Source: SABY01 sp964593705
GTDB taxonomy: Bacteria; Bacteroidota; Bacteroidia; Bacteroidales; 4484-276
Length of the DNA: 64,000 bases
Assembly (NCBI GenBank): GCA_964593705.1
Contig: CAZQIV010000017.1
Location: 1-64,000, forward strand
Reading direction: 5' to 3'
Shown: piece by piece, positions 44,819 to 55,229 of the stretch
Position numbering within the stretch: the first letter of the stretch is position 1
Layout of the letters: each line of letters opens with the position of its first letter
Notes under the pieces: generated by a model
Seen by the model: the letters and a program-made list of their open reading frames with translations, nothing else
What the model was told of the DNA's origin: nothing
The model's database searches: none
Made by a program: the position numbers and the translations under genes

Positions 44819-46672
44819 TTATTTAATCATAGCCTGATAATCTGCATTCTCGAAATAGATAAGGAATTCTCTATCCACGGCTGCACACTTTTTGTATTTC
44901 GCGTTAGCGGCAATTGCTTTCTTTAAGTTAGCCATAACCCCGGCTTCGTTTGTATCTCTTGCAGCAACAACAGCCATCAGGTAATAGGTTTCGGCATTCT
45001 TGCGGGCACATTCCAATTGATCTTGTGCTGCAGTATTATTACCGGTCATAATTTCGGCAAGGGCTACATTATAATTGCATTTAACACCTGAAAACTTGGA
45101 TAGCGCAGCTTTATAATTTCCTTTTTTAAGGTCGATGATACCGAGGTTGTAGTTGTTGTCAACGCCCATTTTGTTTGCACTTACAAAGTTTGTTTCGGCC
45201 TGGCCAAAATCACCTTGAATAGCATGAGCAACACCAAGGTTGTTGGTAATAGCGCCATTATTTTTATTCAACGACTGGGCTTTGGTAAGGTACTCGATGG
45301 CTTCATCGGTTTTGCCCAATTTCAGTGCAATATTTCCTGCATTATTAAAACCTTTCCAACTTTGAGGAAATTGTTGGGTTGCTGTTTTGTAAATGGTGTA
45401 TTTTGTGTTCCAGTTATCGGTAAGTGTAGCAGCGTAAAGCAGTTCTTTTTCATCAAGTTTTCCAGGGTCGGTAGTAGCCAAACGAGCAATTTCGTCATCG
45501 GTTTTCTTTGGTTCAAAGCAATTAATCACGATGTTAGCCTTACGAAGTGATGGCAAAATTGATTCTTCGAGCTCAGGATAAATATTTATCATATTCCTGA
45601 TTTCTTCTTCACGTTTTGAAGGAGCTGAAGATTTAACAACATTCAGAATTGGGCTCTTGTCTTTAATTTTAGATTTTTCAACAGCAGCCAAAAATCCATT
45701 CCAGTCGGGGCCATGTCCAACTTTTTTCAGGTTGATATCTTTTTCAGCATCTTCAAATGCCACTACCGAACCTTTTTCCTTAACAAGTTTTTTAAAGTTA
45801 GAATAAATTACCTTGTTTGTTCTATTTGCTCTGTTTTCCGATAGACCCTCATTAAAAGTTTCCTCTCCTTCGGGAGAAGCCCATCCGTCCATTTGAATAT
45901 CTTTAATTACCCAGCCTCTGCGAACAAAGTCATTTAACTTTTCAAGTTGACCCGCAACATCCATTTCTTTATTCATTTTCAGATCTTTCCTGAAGTTGTA
46001 AAGATTTTTTGGATAATAAATAGCGGCCTGCTCGCTTATAATGGTAATTTTTTCGTAACCATGAGACGCCAGTTGAAGCATATCTATAGCATTTTTTGAA
46101 TCAAATTTTTGCCCTGCTTCCATAGTTTCTGTAACCTCATTTGCAACATTGATTCTTTCGGAAGTGAAAATTACGCCATCGGCAATTTTTACTTCACCAA
46201 GGTTTAGCGCTTTGCGCATTTTCATGGCATCAGCCATTGTCATTCCCTGTGCAACTGCTGTTTTGGGTTGAAAAGCGATGGCATTTACCATCAATTCGGA
46301 GGCAGTCATTTCAGGCACAAAATCAAATGTTTCCGAATAAGTTATTGTACCTCCATTGGTGAAATTAACTCTCGTTCCTTCACCTTCAACACTTTCGCCA
46401 ATAAGCATGAGCGGAGTTAGTTCAAGTTCGCCACCATCCCATTTCAGGACAGGCTGAATTAGCACTGCTGCTTTCTTGTTGAAATACTTTGCTGGAATAG
46501 TTCCCTTAACTGTAAAATCAACTTTTCCACCTTTGGTTTCCAGTACCTTAGGAGTAACTTCGTATGAAACGGAATTGTAATTATTTGCCATTTTCTTGAG
46601 GCCGTTACAGCTTACAAGAGCTATTGCTAAAACCAAAATTCCCGCAATTTTAAAAATAGATTTCCTTGTCAT
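44819..46672 (-). CDS. lipoprotein with OmpA-like and TPR domains
   Basis: A 617-aa lipoprotein from the ATG at 46672. I prefer this over the upstream start at 46717 because a TATATTTG promoter box (46715-46722) covers that codon and because MTRKSIFKIAG...ALVSCNG then forms a perfect lipoprotein signal with Cys at residue ~22. The N-terminal region (~residues 30-190) holds beta-rich domains, residues ~195-340 an OmpA-like peptidoglycan-interacting fold (IQMDGWASPEGEETFNEGLSENRA), and the C-terminal ~200 residues TPRs (FNNAGNIALKLGKTDEAIEY, NNLGVAHAIQGDF). It is probably held at the outer membrane and bound to the cell wall. It ends at a clear terminator. Confidence 0.8.
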   Translation of the reverse strand: MTRKSIFKIAGILVLAIALVSCNGLKKMANNYNSVSYEVTPKVLETKGGKVDFTVKGTIPAKYFNKKAAVLIQPVLKWDGGELELTPLMLIGESVEGEGTRVNFTNGGTITYSETFDFVPEMTASELMVNAIAFQPKTAVAQGMTMADAMKMRKALNLGEVKIADGVIFTSERINVANEVTETMEAGQKFDSKNAIDMLQLASHGYEKITIISEQAAIYYPKNLYNFRKDLKMNKEMDVAGQLEKLNDFVRRGWVIKDIQMDGWASPEGEETFNEGLSENRANRTNKVIYSNFKKLVKEKGSVVAFEDAEKDINLKKVGHGPDWNGFLAAVEKSKIKDKSPILNVVKSSAPSKREEEIRNMINIYPELEESILPSLRKANIVINCFEPKKTDDEIARLATTDPGKLDEKELLYAATLTDNWNTKYTIYKTATQQFPQSWKGFNNAGNIALKLGKTDEAIEYLTKAQSLNKNNGAITNNLGVAHAIQGDFGQAETNFVSANKMGVDNNYNLGIIDLKKGNYKAALSKFSGVKCNYNVALAEIMTGNNTAAQDQLECARKNAETYYLMAVVAARDTNEAGVMANLKKAIAANAKYKKCAAVDREFLIYFENADYQAMIK

Positions 46673-46714
46673 AATAACACTAATTTTATTGTTAATACCT
46701 ATGTTTTGAGCGTG

Positions 46715-46722
46715 CAAATATA
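46715..46722 (-). promoter_or_regulatory. Bacteroidetes -7 box TATATTTG
   Basis: TAnnTTTG match on the minus strand, 42 bp upstream of ATG 46672. It excludes the longer start of the lipoprotein gene. Confidence 0.6.
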
Positions 46723-46934
46723 AACAGTTTCAGTTTGATACCATTAAAAATTTAACATCTAATAAAGTTTTTATTGTCATTCGATTCAAAAAAAAACTAT
46801 TTTAATTGGTGTTGGCTTCACAAAAGATAATATATAGCTGAATTACAACACATTAAAAATTTATCTTATTGCTGATTTAGTAAAAATAATTTTGCTCCTT
46901 AAAGACTGCTCTATTCCGCTATATCCTTGGCGAA

Positions 46935-47486
46935 TCAATTAAAAAATGAGTATTTGTTAAAAACATCCCAAATAACAATACCCACACTCACCGAAATATT
47001 AAGCGAATGCTTTGTGCCAAACTGCGGTATTTCAATACAGCCCATCGATAAATCTACAATTTCCTGGCTTACACCATGCACTTCATGCCCAAACACCAGT
47101 GCAATTTTATCCTGTGGATTGATTTGAAAACTTTTAAGACCAATGCTCTTTTCGGCCTGCTCAACCGAATAAACTTTATATCCTGCGGTTGTTAGTTTTT
47201 TTATGGCATCCTTGGTATCCGAAAAATACAACCAGTCCACTGATTCAGTAGCCCCAAGTGCTGTTTTGTGAATTTCACGGTGGGGTGGGGTTGCCGTAAT
47301 CCCACACAGGTAAACAGCTTCAACCCTAAATGCATCGGAGGTTCTAAAAACAGAACCAATATTGTTGAGGCTTCTAATATTATCCAGCACTACTACACAC
47401 GGAAGTTTATCAGCCTTTTTAAATTCTTCGGTGTTGAGCCGTTTTAGCTCATCATTTCCCAGTTTTCTCATTTTAATTTCTGCCAC
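46935..47486 (-). CDS. TrmH/SpoU-family RNA methyltransferase
   Basis: A 183-aa SPOUT-fold S-adenosylmethionine-dependent RNA 2'-O-ribose methyltransferase. Motif 1 is VVVLDNIRSLNNIGSVFRTSDAF (residues ~31-53), with the catalytic-type Asn and Arg. Motif 2 is IALVFGHEVHGVS, and motif 3 is IEIPQFGTKHSLNISVSVGIVIWD, the knot that binds the cofactor. It lacks the extra N-terminal RNA-binding domain of longer rRNA enzymes, so the target (tRNA or rRNA) cannot be told. It is divergent from mutS, whose start is 171 bp away, and stands alone. Confidence 0.9.
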   Translation of the reverse strand: MAEIKMRKLGNDELKRLNTEEFKKADKLPCVVVLDNIRSLNNIGSVFRTSDAFRVEAVYLCGITATPPHREIHKTALGATESVDWLYFSDTKDAIKKLTTAGYKVYSVEQAEKSIGLKSFQINPQDKIALVFGHEVHGVSQEIVDLSMGCIEIPQFGTKHSLNISVSVGIVIWDVFNKYSFFN

Positions 47487-47632
47487 AGATATTCGAATTT
47501 AACATTGTGATAATAAAAATATCTTTTGTGAATTAACAATTGTAAATATTGCAAAAGTAAGCACATTGCAATAATGATGACCCACTTATCAGTGAATTAT
47601 CCACATTGTGAAGGCCAGCCGGATATAAAATT

Positions 47633-47640
47633 TATTTTTG
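47633..47640 (+). promoter_or_regulatory. Bacteroidetes -7 box TATTTTTG upstream of mutS
   Basis: TAnnTTTG match 17 bp before the TTG start at 47658, which leaves a very short leader and supports that start. Confidence 0.5.
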
Positions 47641-47657
47641 TGGAAATTTTGTAAAAG

Positions 47658-50282
47658 TTGGCAGGTTCAAAAAAAAATAAGACAGCAGAAACCCCCCTGA
47701 TGAAGCAATATAATACCATCAAGACCAAATACCCTGATGCATTGTTATTGTTCAGGGTTGGTGACTTTTATGAAACTTTTGGAGCAGATGCCATCAAAAC
47801 TTCAAATATCCTGGGAATTGTACTCACGAGGCGGGCAAATGGTGCTGCATCCTACGTTGAGCTTGCCGGGTTTCCCCATCATTCGCTCGATACTTATTTG
47901 CCCAAACTTGTAAGGGCCGGGCAAAGGGTGGCTATTTGCGATCAGTTGGAAGACCCTAAAATGACCAAAACAATTGTTAAACGTGGCGTAACCGAATTGG
48001 TAACACCGGGGGTTTCGTACAACGATAAAGTGCTGGAAAACAGGGAGAATAATTTTTTGGCTTCTATTCATTTACTTCCCAAAGGATCCGGTATTTCATT
48101 TCTCGACATTTCTACAGGTGAGTTTTATGTTGCGGAAGGATCAAACGATTACATCGACAAACTTTTACAAAGTTTTAAGCCAAGCGAGGTCATCATCCAG
48201 AAAAGTAAAAGAAAACTCTTTGCCGAACAGTTTAGCGACAAATATTACATCAACACATTTGATGACTGGGTTTTTACAGATGATTTTTCCCACGAAATAC
48301 TTTTAAAACAATTTGACACAACTTCATTAAAAGGGTTTGGTGTTGAAGACATTACCAGTGGAACCATCGCGGCAGGCGCAGCGCTTCATTACCTCGCCGA
48401 AACCCATCACCATCAGTTGGGGCATATTTGTAAGATTTCCAGAATTGAAGAGGACAAATATGTTTGGCTGGACAAATTCACTATTCGCAACCTGGAATTG
48501 CTTTTTACAGCCAACGAAAATGCAGCCACACTTATCGATGTAATCGACCACACCATTTCACCAATGGGTTCGCGGATGATGAAAAAATGGATTTCGCTGC
48601 CTTTAAAAATCAGGAAAAGCGTTGAAGAGCGACTGAATGTGGTTGAATATTTGATTGCCAATAGCGAAATCACCGAAATCTTAACCCAAAACATCAAAGC
48701 TATTGGCGACCTGGAAAGGCTCATATCAAAAGTTGCTGTCGGACGGGTTAATCCGCGGGAAATGAACCAGGTGATGAAAGGATTGTACGCCGTTGAAAAG
48801 ATCAAGGAAAGTTGCGCCATTTCACAATCAGGGCCACTTAAAACCATTGCCGACCAGCTTAATCCATGCCACTTGATTAGGGATAAAATTGAAAATGAGA
48901 TCAACGAAGAACCCCCGGCAATGATTAACAAGGGGAATGTTATCCGCGACAAGGTTTCGGAAGAATTGGACGAACTCCGGCAGATGCTTTTTTCAGGCAA
49001 AGATTATCTCGAAAAAATTAAAAAACGGGAAATTGAAGCCACCGGCATTCAATCCTTAAAGATATCGTTTAACAATGTTTTTGGTTATTATATCGAGGTA
49101 ACCAATGTACACAAACATAAAGTACCCGAAACCTGGGAACGCAGGCAAACGCTCGTGAATTCAGAGCGATACATTACTGAAGAGCTCAAGGAATACGAGG
49201 AAAAAATATTAACCGCCGAAGAAAAGATTCTGAAAATAGAAACCCAACTTTACAGCGATCTTGTTTTGGCCACGGCAGGATACGTGAAGCCTATCCAACT
49301 CAATGCCAACCTGATTGCACAAATCGATTGCCTTCAATCTTTTGCCAAAATAGCAGCTGCGAATAATTATGTGAGGCCTGAAATTAACGATACCTACGAG
49401 CTGGATATTAAAAAGGGCAGACATCCTGTTATCGAAAGCCAATTGCCACCCGGTGAAAAATACATCCCGAACGATGTTTTTCTTGATACTAAGAAACAGC
49501 AAATTATTATCATCACCGGGCCAAATATGTCGGGGAAGTCTGCACTGCTCCGACAAACAGCGCTGATCGTGCTCATGGCACAAATGGGAAGTTATATTCC
49601 GGCCGAAGAGGCAAAAATCGGTATGATCGATAAAATATTTACCCGTGTTGGTGCTTCCGACAATATTTCCTCGGGCGAATCAACCTTTATGGTAGAGATG
49701 AATGAAACGGCAAGTATTCTTAACAATATTTCAAACCGCAGTTTGATTATTCTTGATGAAATTGGCCGGGGCACCTCAACCTACGATGGCATTTCCATTG
49801 CATGGTCTATCGCCGAATATTTACACAATTCTCCCGTGTTCAGGCCAAAAGTGCTGTTTGCTACCCACTATCACGAACTCAACGAAATGGCTTCCTCGAT
49901 GAAGCGCATTAAAAATTTTCACGTATCAGTGAAAGAAATCAGCAACAAAGTAATTTTTTTGCGAAAGCTTGTGCCCGGGGGCACCGAGCACAGCTTTGGA
50001 ATTCATGTGGCAAAAATGGCGGGAATGCCGGGTGAAGTGATCGAGAATGCAAAATCATTGCTCAAGACACTGGAAAAAACCCACAGCCACAACGAATTAA
50101 ATAAAAGCCTCAAGTCGGGTGTTGGAGTTAAAGACGACTTTCAATTAAGTTTCATTCAACTCGACGACCCCCTACTGCTTGAGATCAAAGAAGATATTCT
50201 CAATACCGATATTAACACCCTCACCCCTGTTGAAGCCTTAATGAAACTCAACAAAATCAAAAACCTTCTTCACAAAGGGTAA
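47658..50282 (+). CDS. mutS: DNA mismatch repair protein MutS
   Basis: An 874-aa MutS of normal length. The start is TTG at 47658: an in-frame stop lies two codons upstream and the residues after it (MAGSKKNKTAETPLMKQYN) match the family's beginning. The mismatch-binding motif is FRVGDFYETFGADA (Phe-x-Glu, residues ~32-45). The core and lever domains follow, then the ATPase: Walker A GPNMSGKSALLRQ, the signature around SSGESTFMVEM, and Walker B IILDEIGRGTSTYDG with THYHEL. MutS recognises mismatches as a dimer and recruits MutL. The C-terminal tail is present. It is probably monocistronic from the -7 box at 47633. Confidence 0.97.
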   Translation: MAGSKKNKTAETPLMKQYNTIKTKYPDALLLFRVGDFYETFGADAIKTSNILGIVLTRRANGAASYVELAGFPHHSLDTYLPKLVRAGQRVAICDQLEDPKMTKTIVKRGVTELVTPGVSYNDKVLENRENNFLASIHLLPKGSGISFLDISTGEFYVAEGSNDYIDKLLQSFKPSEVIIQKSKRKLFAEQFSDKYYINTFDDWVFTDDFSHEILLKQFDTTSLKGFGVEDITSGTIAAGAALHYLAETHHHQLGHICKISRIEEDKYVWLDKFTIRNLELLFTANENAATLIDVIDHTISPMGSRMMKKWISLPLKIRKSVEERLNVVEYLIANSEITEILTQNIKAIGDLERLISKVAVGRVNPREMNQVMKGLYAVEKIKESCAISQSGPLKTIADQLNPCHLIRDKIENEINEEPPAMINKGNVIRDKVSEELDELRQMLFSGKDYLEKIKKREIEATGIQSLKISFNNVFGYYIEVTNVHKHKVPETWERRQTLVNSERYITEELKEYEEKILTAEEKILKIETQLYSDLVLATAGYVKPIQLNANLIAQIDCLQSFAKIAAANNYVRPEINDTYELDIKKGRHPVIESQLPPGEKYIPNDVFLDTKKQQIIIITGPNMSGKSALLRQTALIVLMAQMGSYIPAEEAKIGMIDKIFTRVGASDNISSGESTFMVEMNETASILNNISNRSLIILDEIGRGTSTYDGISIAWSIAEYLHNSPVFRPKVLFATHYHELNEMASSMKRIKNFHVSVKEISNKVIFLRKLVPGGTEHSFGIHVAKMAGMPGEVIENAKSLLKTLEKTHSHNELNKSLKSGVGVKDDFQLSFIQLDDPLLLEIKEDILNTDINTLTPVEALMKLNKIKNLLHKG

Positions 50283-50372
50283 TTTTTTAGTTCAAGTCCA
50301 ATCTATAATCTTTCCCAATTGCTTTATTTTTTGTTTATTAGCTAAATTTAATAAACAAAGTAATTGATAACA

Positions 50373-52466
50373 ATGAAAATCTCGGCATATACAAAACCTG
50401 CGCTTCGTATTGCAATCTACTATTTCATTTTCGGATTTTTATGGATTCTGCTTTCAGATATATTGGTACATCAGGTTTCCGTATCGAACAGAATGGAGCA
50501 GAATTTACAAATGTATAAAGGATGGTTTTTTATACTGACTACTACCATGCTAATTTTTTTTATGGTAAAACAACAAATGACCCTGGTTATAAAGCTTAAA
50601 AACAAACTTTTAAAAAGTGAACGTCAGCTTATCGAAAATAAACAACGTCTTGAACTTGCCATGCATGCCGGGGAAATAGGTTTGTGGGAATACTGGCATA
50701 GCGGCAACAGATTAATTGTGAATGAAAACTGGAAAGAAATTCTTGGTATTGAAATCACTACGGGTGAAAATAGCGCTGAAATGATCAATGGCCTCGTACA
50801 TCCCGATGATGTAGCCCACCTGGAAAAGGCTTTTAGGAATCCTGTTAAAGGGAACAACAAGTATATAAAATCAGAGTTTCGGATGAAACATACCGATGGC
50901 ACTTACCGCTGGATAACAAGTAAGGGTAAGGTTGTTGAGTGGGATGATGATAAACCAAAGCGTATGTTGGGTGCAATTGTTGATACTACCGAAAAAAAAC
51001 ACCTTGAGCTTGAACTCAAAACCCTGGTTGACCTCTATAGTAGCTTTATCAAATACTCAAGCGAAGGCATTTACCTTTTCGAAATGAATAAGCCCATGCC
51101 ACTTTCCTTACCCGTTAAAGAACAAATTAACCGGCTATACCATGATGGGTATATCCGCACTTGTAATGATGCTTTTGCAAAAATGTACGGGTATCAAAAC
51201 GGAGAAGAAATGGTGGGCATAGATCAGCAAACCCTTCATGGTAGCGATAATGACCCAAAGAATATAGATCTCCTGCTCAGGTTTATCAAATCAGGGTATC
51301 GCATTATGAATGATGTAAGCAAAGAAATAGACAAAGACGGGAATTCGCTCTATATCTCGAATAATGTGGTTGGGATTGTTGAAAACGGTTACTTCCTAAG
51401 AACATGGGGCAGCCAAAGAAATATTACTTCACAAATACTTGCACAACAAAAAATTGAAGAATCCGAAATTAGTTACAGGTTGCTTTTTGAAACTAATCCT
51501 GTACCGCTTGCCATTTTTAATGCTGTGAATTTTGTTTCGCGCGATATAAACCAAGCCTTTAAAAGCTTGCTGGAATACAATAAATCCGATTTAACGTTAC
51601 TTACACTGTGGAATTTGAGGCCTGATGTTGCCGATTTAACAAGAGAAAAATTACAGGAATTAATTATAAAGGAGTTGTCACAAAATATTGAAATGGTGCT
51701 TAAATCAAAATCGGGAAAATCTATACCCTGCGAGGTCAAGATCGATCAAATTGATTACTATGGCGAATTGGCTATTCTTGTCGCCATAAATGATATTACC
51801 GAAGTAAAAAATGCAGAAAAAATGGTTATTCAATCCTTGATCCAGGGCACTGATAATGAAAGATCGAGGGTTGCCAAAGAACTTCATGACGGATTAGGGC
51901 AAAGCCTTACAGCCGCGAGCCTAAACCTCAATTCGTTGATTCCGGATATAGGTAAACTGGGTGAAAAAAATAAAGAAAAGCTTGAAAATGGTATCAAATT
52001 TCTTAGAACAGCCATTGAGGAAAGTAGAAATATTGCCCATAATTTAATGCCCAAGGCTATCGAAGACTTTGGCATCATACTTTCCCTCAAGTCATTATTT
52101 AATCAAATTGAAAAAGCCACCGAACTCAATATCAACTTTTATGAAAACTTCGGAGAAAAACTTCGCCTCGACATGCAGGTCGAATTAAACATATACCGAA
52201 TTACACAAGAAGCGATAAATAATGTAATTAAGCATGCAAATGCCAGCGAAGTTTTTGTGCAACTCATGGTACACCCCAACGAAATTATTTATACCTTTGA
52301 GGACAACGGCAGCGGTTTCGATAAAATAATAACCAATACCGGAAAGAAAGGCATAGGCATAAAAAGCATGTACAACCGGGCCAAGGCAATGTCAGGCGAC
52401 TGTGATGTTGAAAGTTCAAAAGGTGAAGGAACAACGATTACAATTGTAATTCCAATAGAACAATGA
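50373..52466 (+). CDS. PAS-domain sensor histidine kinase (NarX/HPK7 type)
   Basis: A 697-aa kinase from ATG 50373 (an in-frame TTG lies nine bases earlier). Two transmembrane helices span about residues 11-27 and 43-62 (AIYYFIFGFLWILLSDI; GWFFILTTTMLIFFMV). At least two PAS/PAC domains follow (WKEILGIEITTGE...YRWITSKGKVVEWD; YKSDLTLLTLWNL-like third PAS with AILVAINDITEVKNAE). The HisKA_3 phospho-His lies in KELHDGLGQSLTAASLNLNS, and the HATPase shows ITQEAINNVIKHA and DNGSGFD...GIGIKSMYNRAK. Its stop overlaps the next start as ATGA, so kinase and response regulator are co-translated. Confidence 0.9.
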   Translation: MKISAYTKPALRIAIYYFIFGFLWILLSDILVHQVSVSNRMEQNLQMYKGWFFILTTTMLIFFMVKQQMTLVIKLKNKLLKSERQLIENKQRLELAMHAGEIGLWEYWHSGNRLIVNENWKEILGIEITTGENSAEMINGLVHPDDVAHLEKAFRNPVKGNNKYIKSEFRMKHTDGTYRWITSKGKVVEWDDDKPKRMLGAIVDTTEKKHLELELKTLVDLYSSFIKYSSEGIYLFEMNKPMPLSLPVKEQINRLYHDGYIRTCNDAFAKMYGYQNGEEMVGIDQQTLHGSDNDPKNIDLLLRFIKSGYRIMNDVSKEIDKDGNSLYISNNVVGIVENGYFLRTWGSQRNITSQILAQQKIEESEISYRLLFETNPVPLAIFNAVNFVSRDINQAFKSLLEYNKSDLTLLTLWNLRPDVADLTREKLQELIIKELSQNIEMVLKSKSGKSIPCEVKIDQIDYYGELAILVAINDITEVKNAEKMVIQSLIQGTDNERSRVAKELHDGLGQSLTAASLNLNSLIPDIGKLGEKNKEKLENGIKFLRTAIEESRNIAHNLMPKAIEDFGIILSLKSLFNQIEKATELNINFYENFGEKLRLDMQVELNIYRITQEAINNVIKHANASEVFVQLMVHPNEIIYTFEDNGSGFDKIITNTGKKGIGIKSMYNRAKAMSGDCDVESSKGEGTTITIVIPIEQ

Positions 52467-53128
52467 ATCTTGCAGCACATAAAATAAAAATTCTTTTAGT
52501 TGATGACCATAAAATCATCAGAGATGGGATTCGCGCCCTGTTGCAAAGTATAACAAGGTTCGAAATTGTGGGAGAAGCTGAAAACGGTCTGATAGCATTG
52601 GAGTTTACCGAAAAATTACACCCCGACCTTGTGATTATGGATGTAAACATGCCTGCAATGGATGGAATTGCCGCTACAAAAATCATCACCGAAAAATTTC
52701 CAACCACAAAAGTGCTTGTGCTTACAATGACAAGTGAACAAGAACATATTAAGAGTATGATTGAGGTTGGTGCCGGGGGCTATATTCTTAAAAATTCAGG
52801 CCAGGAAGAGCTTATTTCCGCTATTGATGTTGTTTTGTCCGGGCGAAATTATTTTAGCGATGAAGTAAAAGATGCCATCATGCAAAACATGGTACAAAAG
52901 AAATTTAAAAACGAAAAAATTTCAGGAGAACCTATTCCAATCACCCGCCGCGAAAAAGATGTGCTTAACCTGATTGTTCAGGAATTTACAAATTTCGAAA
53001 TCGGCGAAAAACTATTCATTAGTGTCCGAACAGTTGATGCACACCGCCGCAATCTTTTAGAAAAAACAGGTGCAAGAAATACCGCCGGACTGGTAAAATT
53101 TGCCATCGAAAATAAATTGTTTTTATAA
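52463..53128 (+). CDS. NarL/LuxR-family response regulator
   Basis: A 221-aa regulator. The receiver domain (residues ~8-125) has ILLVDDHKI, phosphoacceptor Asp in DLVIMDVNMPAMDG, Thr in VLTMTSEQEH, and the conserved Lys in YILKNSGQEE. The C-terminal LuxR-type helix-turn-helix (residues ~155-220) shows TRREKDVLNLIVQEFTNFEIG, LFISVRTVDAHRRNLLEKTG and ARNTAGLVKFA. It overlaps the kinase gene by 4 bp and is certainly its partner. It would bind promoters after phosphorylation; targets are unknown. Confidence 0.93.
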   Translation: MNLAAHKIKILLVDDHKIIRDGIRALLQSITRFEIVGEAENGLIALEFTEKLHPDLVIMDVNMPAMDGIAATKIITEKFPTTKVLVLTMTSEQEHIKSMIEVGAGGYILKNSGQEELISAIDVVLSGRNYFSDEVKDAIMQNMVQKKFKNEKISGEPIPITRREKDVLNLIVQEFTNFEIGEKLFISVRTVDAHRRNLLEKTGARNTAGLVKFAIENKLFL

Positions 53129-53197
53129 TTGTAGAGAAACATTCAATGACGTATTTTTTTACTAATCGAATATTCATTAATTCTAAAGAACAAGATA

Positions 53198-53635
53198 ATG
53201 AGCAAGCAAAAAACCCATAAAAAAAAAGTAACAGGTATCGGCGGCATTTTCTTTAAGTGCCAGGAACCAGATAAAATGAGAGATTGGTACGGAAAAAATC
53301 TCGGACTGATAACCAATCAATATGGAGCACTTTTCGAATTCCGCAAATCGGACAAGCCCGCCGAAAAAGGTTACTTGAATTGGAGTCCCTTTGAAGAAGA
53401 TACCGATTACTTCGAGCCTTCCGACAAAGATTTCATGATAAACTATCGTGTGGAAAATATTGAGGAACTCGTAGCTGAGTTAGAAAAAAACGGTGTGCCC
53501 GTATTGGATGAAATCAAAACCTTTGAATACGGAAAGTTCGTTCATATTCTCGATCCTGAAAATAATAAAATAGAACTCTGGAAACCCGTCGATCCGGTTT
53601 TTACGAAAATGTACAAAGGTAAAACCAATAAATGA
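53198..53635 (+). CDS. VOC-family (glyoxalase-like) protein
   Basis: A 145-aa single-domain protein of the vicinal oxygen chelate fold: GIGGIFFKCQEPDKMRDWY and NLGLITNQYGALFEF form the first beta-alpha-beta-beta-beta unit, and YRVENIEELVAELEKNGVPV and FVHILDPENNKIELWKP the second. The final Glu (IELW) is a typical metal ligand, while the first-unit His of true glyoxalase I is not obvious, so a bleomycin/fosfomycin-type or unknown function is possible. It follows the two-component pair by 70 bp and may share its transcript. Confidence 0.8.
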   Translation: MSKQKTHKKKVTGIGGIFFKCQEPDKMRDWYGKNLGLITNQYGALFEFRKSDKPAEKGYLNWSPFEEDTDYFEPSDKDFMINYRVENIEELVAELEKNGVPVLDEIKTFEYGKFVHILDPENNKIELWKPVDPVFTKMYKGKTNK

Positions 53636-54051
53636 AAAGGCTGTTTGTTGGAATGGAGTATTGGAGGAATGGAGTGATGGAGTCCCGAAGTTTCAGTGAT
53701 TATATTGGTGACTTTAATTTTAGTAAGCCTAAAATATTTTCACAAAAGTAAACCTCTTCCCGATATGAGCTAATCCAATTTTTATTAACAATACTCCCTG
53801 ATTTCCTTCCATCCAATAGTCAGGATAATACTTATTTTTTTCAACTCTATGCTTAATTAAACTAATTGTAAATAAGGCGGTATAGTTTCCATAAGATGTT
53901 GAATTACTTATCCTTATATTTTTAAATATATGCTAATACTATCTATTTAATTGGGCTTATAAAATTTGCAGCGGGTTATGACTGTTAATAAACCGCCATA
54001 TTATAATGTAGCATATCAGGTATTATTATTACCTTAGCAAAAAATAACATT
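53636..54051. other. intergenic region upstream of the transposase remnant
   Basis: AT-rich, with GGAATGGAGTATTGGAGG repeats near 53650 and, near its end, CTGTTAATAAACCGCCATAT, possibly the left end of the insertion sequence. No gene is seen. Confidence 0.4.
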
Positions 54052-55082
54052 ATGGAAGAATTCATTTTTATTGAAGGGGAAAACGGGAAAAAATTTCCGA
54101 TAAACTTAAATGATAAACTTGCAAGAAAATTTGCTATGCTTTTTGAAGGACAGTGTACAATTGGAGTTTACAAAGCAATTGAAAAATATGATTACACCGA
54201 GCAAAGTTATTACCAGTTGTTAAAAAAATACAAGCAGGAAGGGGCGGGAGCCTTAATAGACCAAAAGCGAGGCTCGAACAAAAAGCCGGTAAGAATAGAT
54301 GAGCTTGAAAAACAAATAATAAGAATGCGCTTTCTTGACCCACTTGCAACTACGGATGTACTGACGCAAAAGCTGAATCAAATAGGCTACAAAGTAAGTA
54401 AGCGCAGTGTGGAAAGAACAATAACGGAATACGGGCTCCAAAAAAAATTCATCCGCTGAATCCGGCCAGCCCATAGATTCTGATGCCGGCAGTTCTGGTG
54501 TTAATACACAAAAGCCACCATAGACTTACTCGACATGGTGAAAAAGGTAAAACAAAAGACCCTGATCCTCGCCGATAAAGAGCATTTTACAAAAGATTTA
54601 GCCCACTACATAAAACAGCACACACAATTTGATTTTCTAATCCCGGCACCATCTACCCAGAGAATACAATAGTTAGAAAGATCACTCGCTTTTCAACCAT
54701 TATGGCAGGATATGCAGTTGCTGAAACCTTCTTTCAATTTGTAGGAAACAGGCAAGAATACAGGTTACTTGTGCAAAGAGAAGGTGAAGAGGGGACACCA
54801 TTTAATTACATGTCTTTTTTAACAACATCTAACCAATCAGCTGTTGATATGCTAAGTGAAAAATATCCACAGCGAAGGTCAATAGAAGATTTCTTTAACT
54901 TTGACGGGGCGATGGGTTTTGACAGGGCTTCAACCTTTAACCTGAACATTCGCTATGGTAAAATGTCATTGGCAATGATTGCCCGGGCTGCTACATACCA
55001 ATTCCGACAAAAGCTGCCCGAAAAACTAATCTCAGAAGGAATAGAACCAAAAATCCCATGGCTTTACAATTACAAACTCTAA
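54052..55082 (+). pseudogene. decayed DDE transposase (insertion sequence remnant)
   Basis: Three pieces in order but in different frames. Residues from 54052 to 54459 have an HTH domain (KYDYTEQSYYQLLKKYKQEG, SKRSVERTITEYGLQKK). Positions ~54519-54672 encode TIDLLDMVKKVKQKTLILAD and KEHFTKDLAHYI, a D-containing strand of the catalytic core, ending at a stop. 54702-55082 encodes the end, with YPQRRSIEDFFN and FDGAMGFDRASTFNLNIRYGK, the Y-x2-R-x3-E-type C-terminal signature of IS4-like transposases. The middle of the core is missing. The element is not functional. A large hairpin and ACGGACACTAA lie just past it. Confidence 0.65.
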
Positions 55083-55129
55083 TTAGTGCTTGTCCATAGA
55101 GTCGACTTTTTCGATTAGAGGCTATAAAG

Positions 55130-55194
55130 TTTCCCGCAGATTTCGCTGATTAGCGCAGATTTTATCTGCGCTAATCAGCGAAATCTGCGGGAAA
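55130..55194. repeat. 30-bp perfect inverted repeat with 5-base loop
   Basis: Arms TTTCCCGCAGATTTCGCTGA... and the exact complement enclose a loop of TTTTA at 55160-55164. This is a strong hairpin beside the transposase remnant and before the truncated YqeY-like gene. Confidence 0.85.
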
Positions 55195-55229
55195 AATTAC
55201 TAAAAAGACGGACACTAATTAGCCAAATT

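Noticed and set aside
54052..54459. stand-alone HTH regulator
   Set aside because: Downstream frames carry the rest of a DDE transposase, so this is its N-terminal piece.
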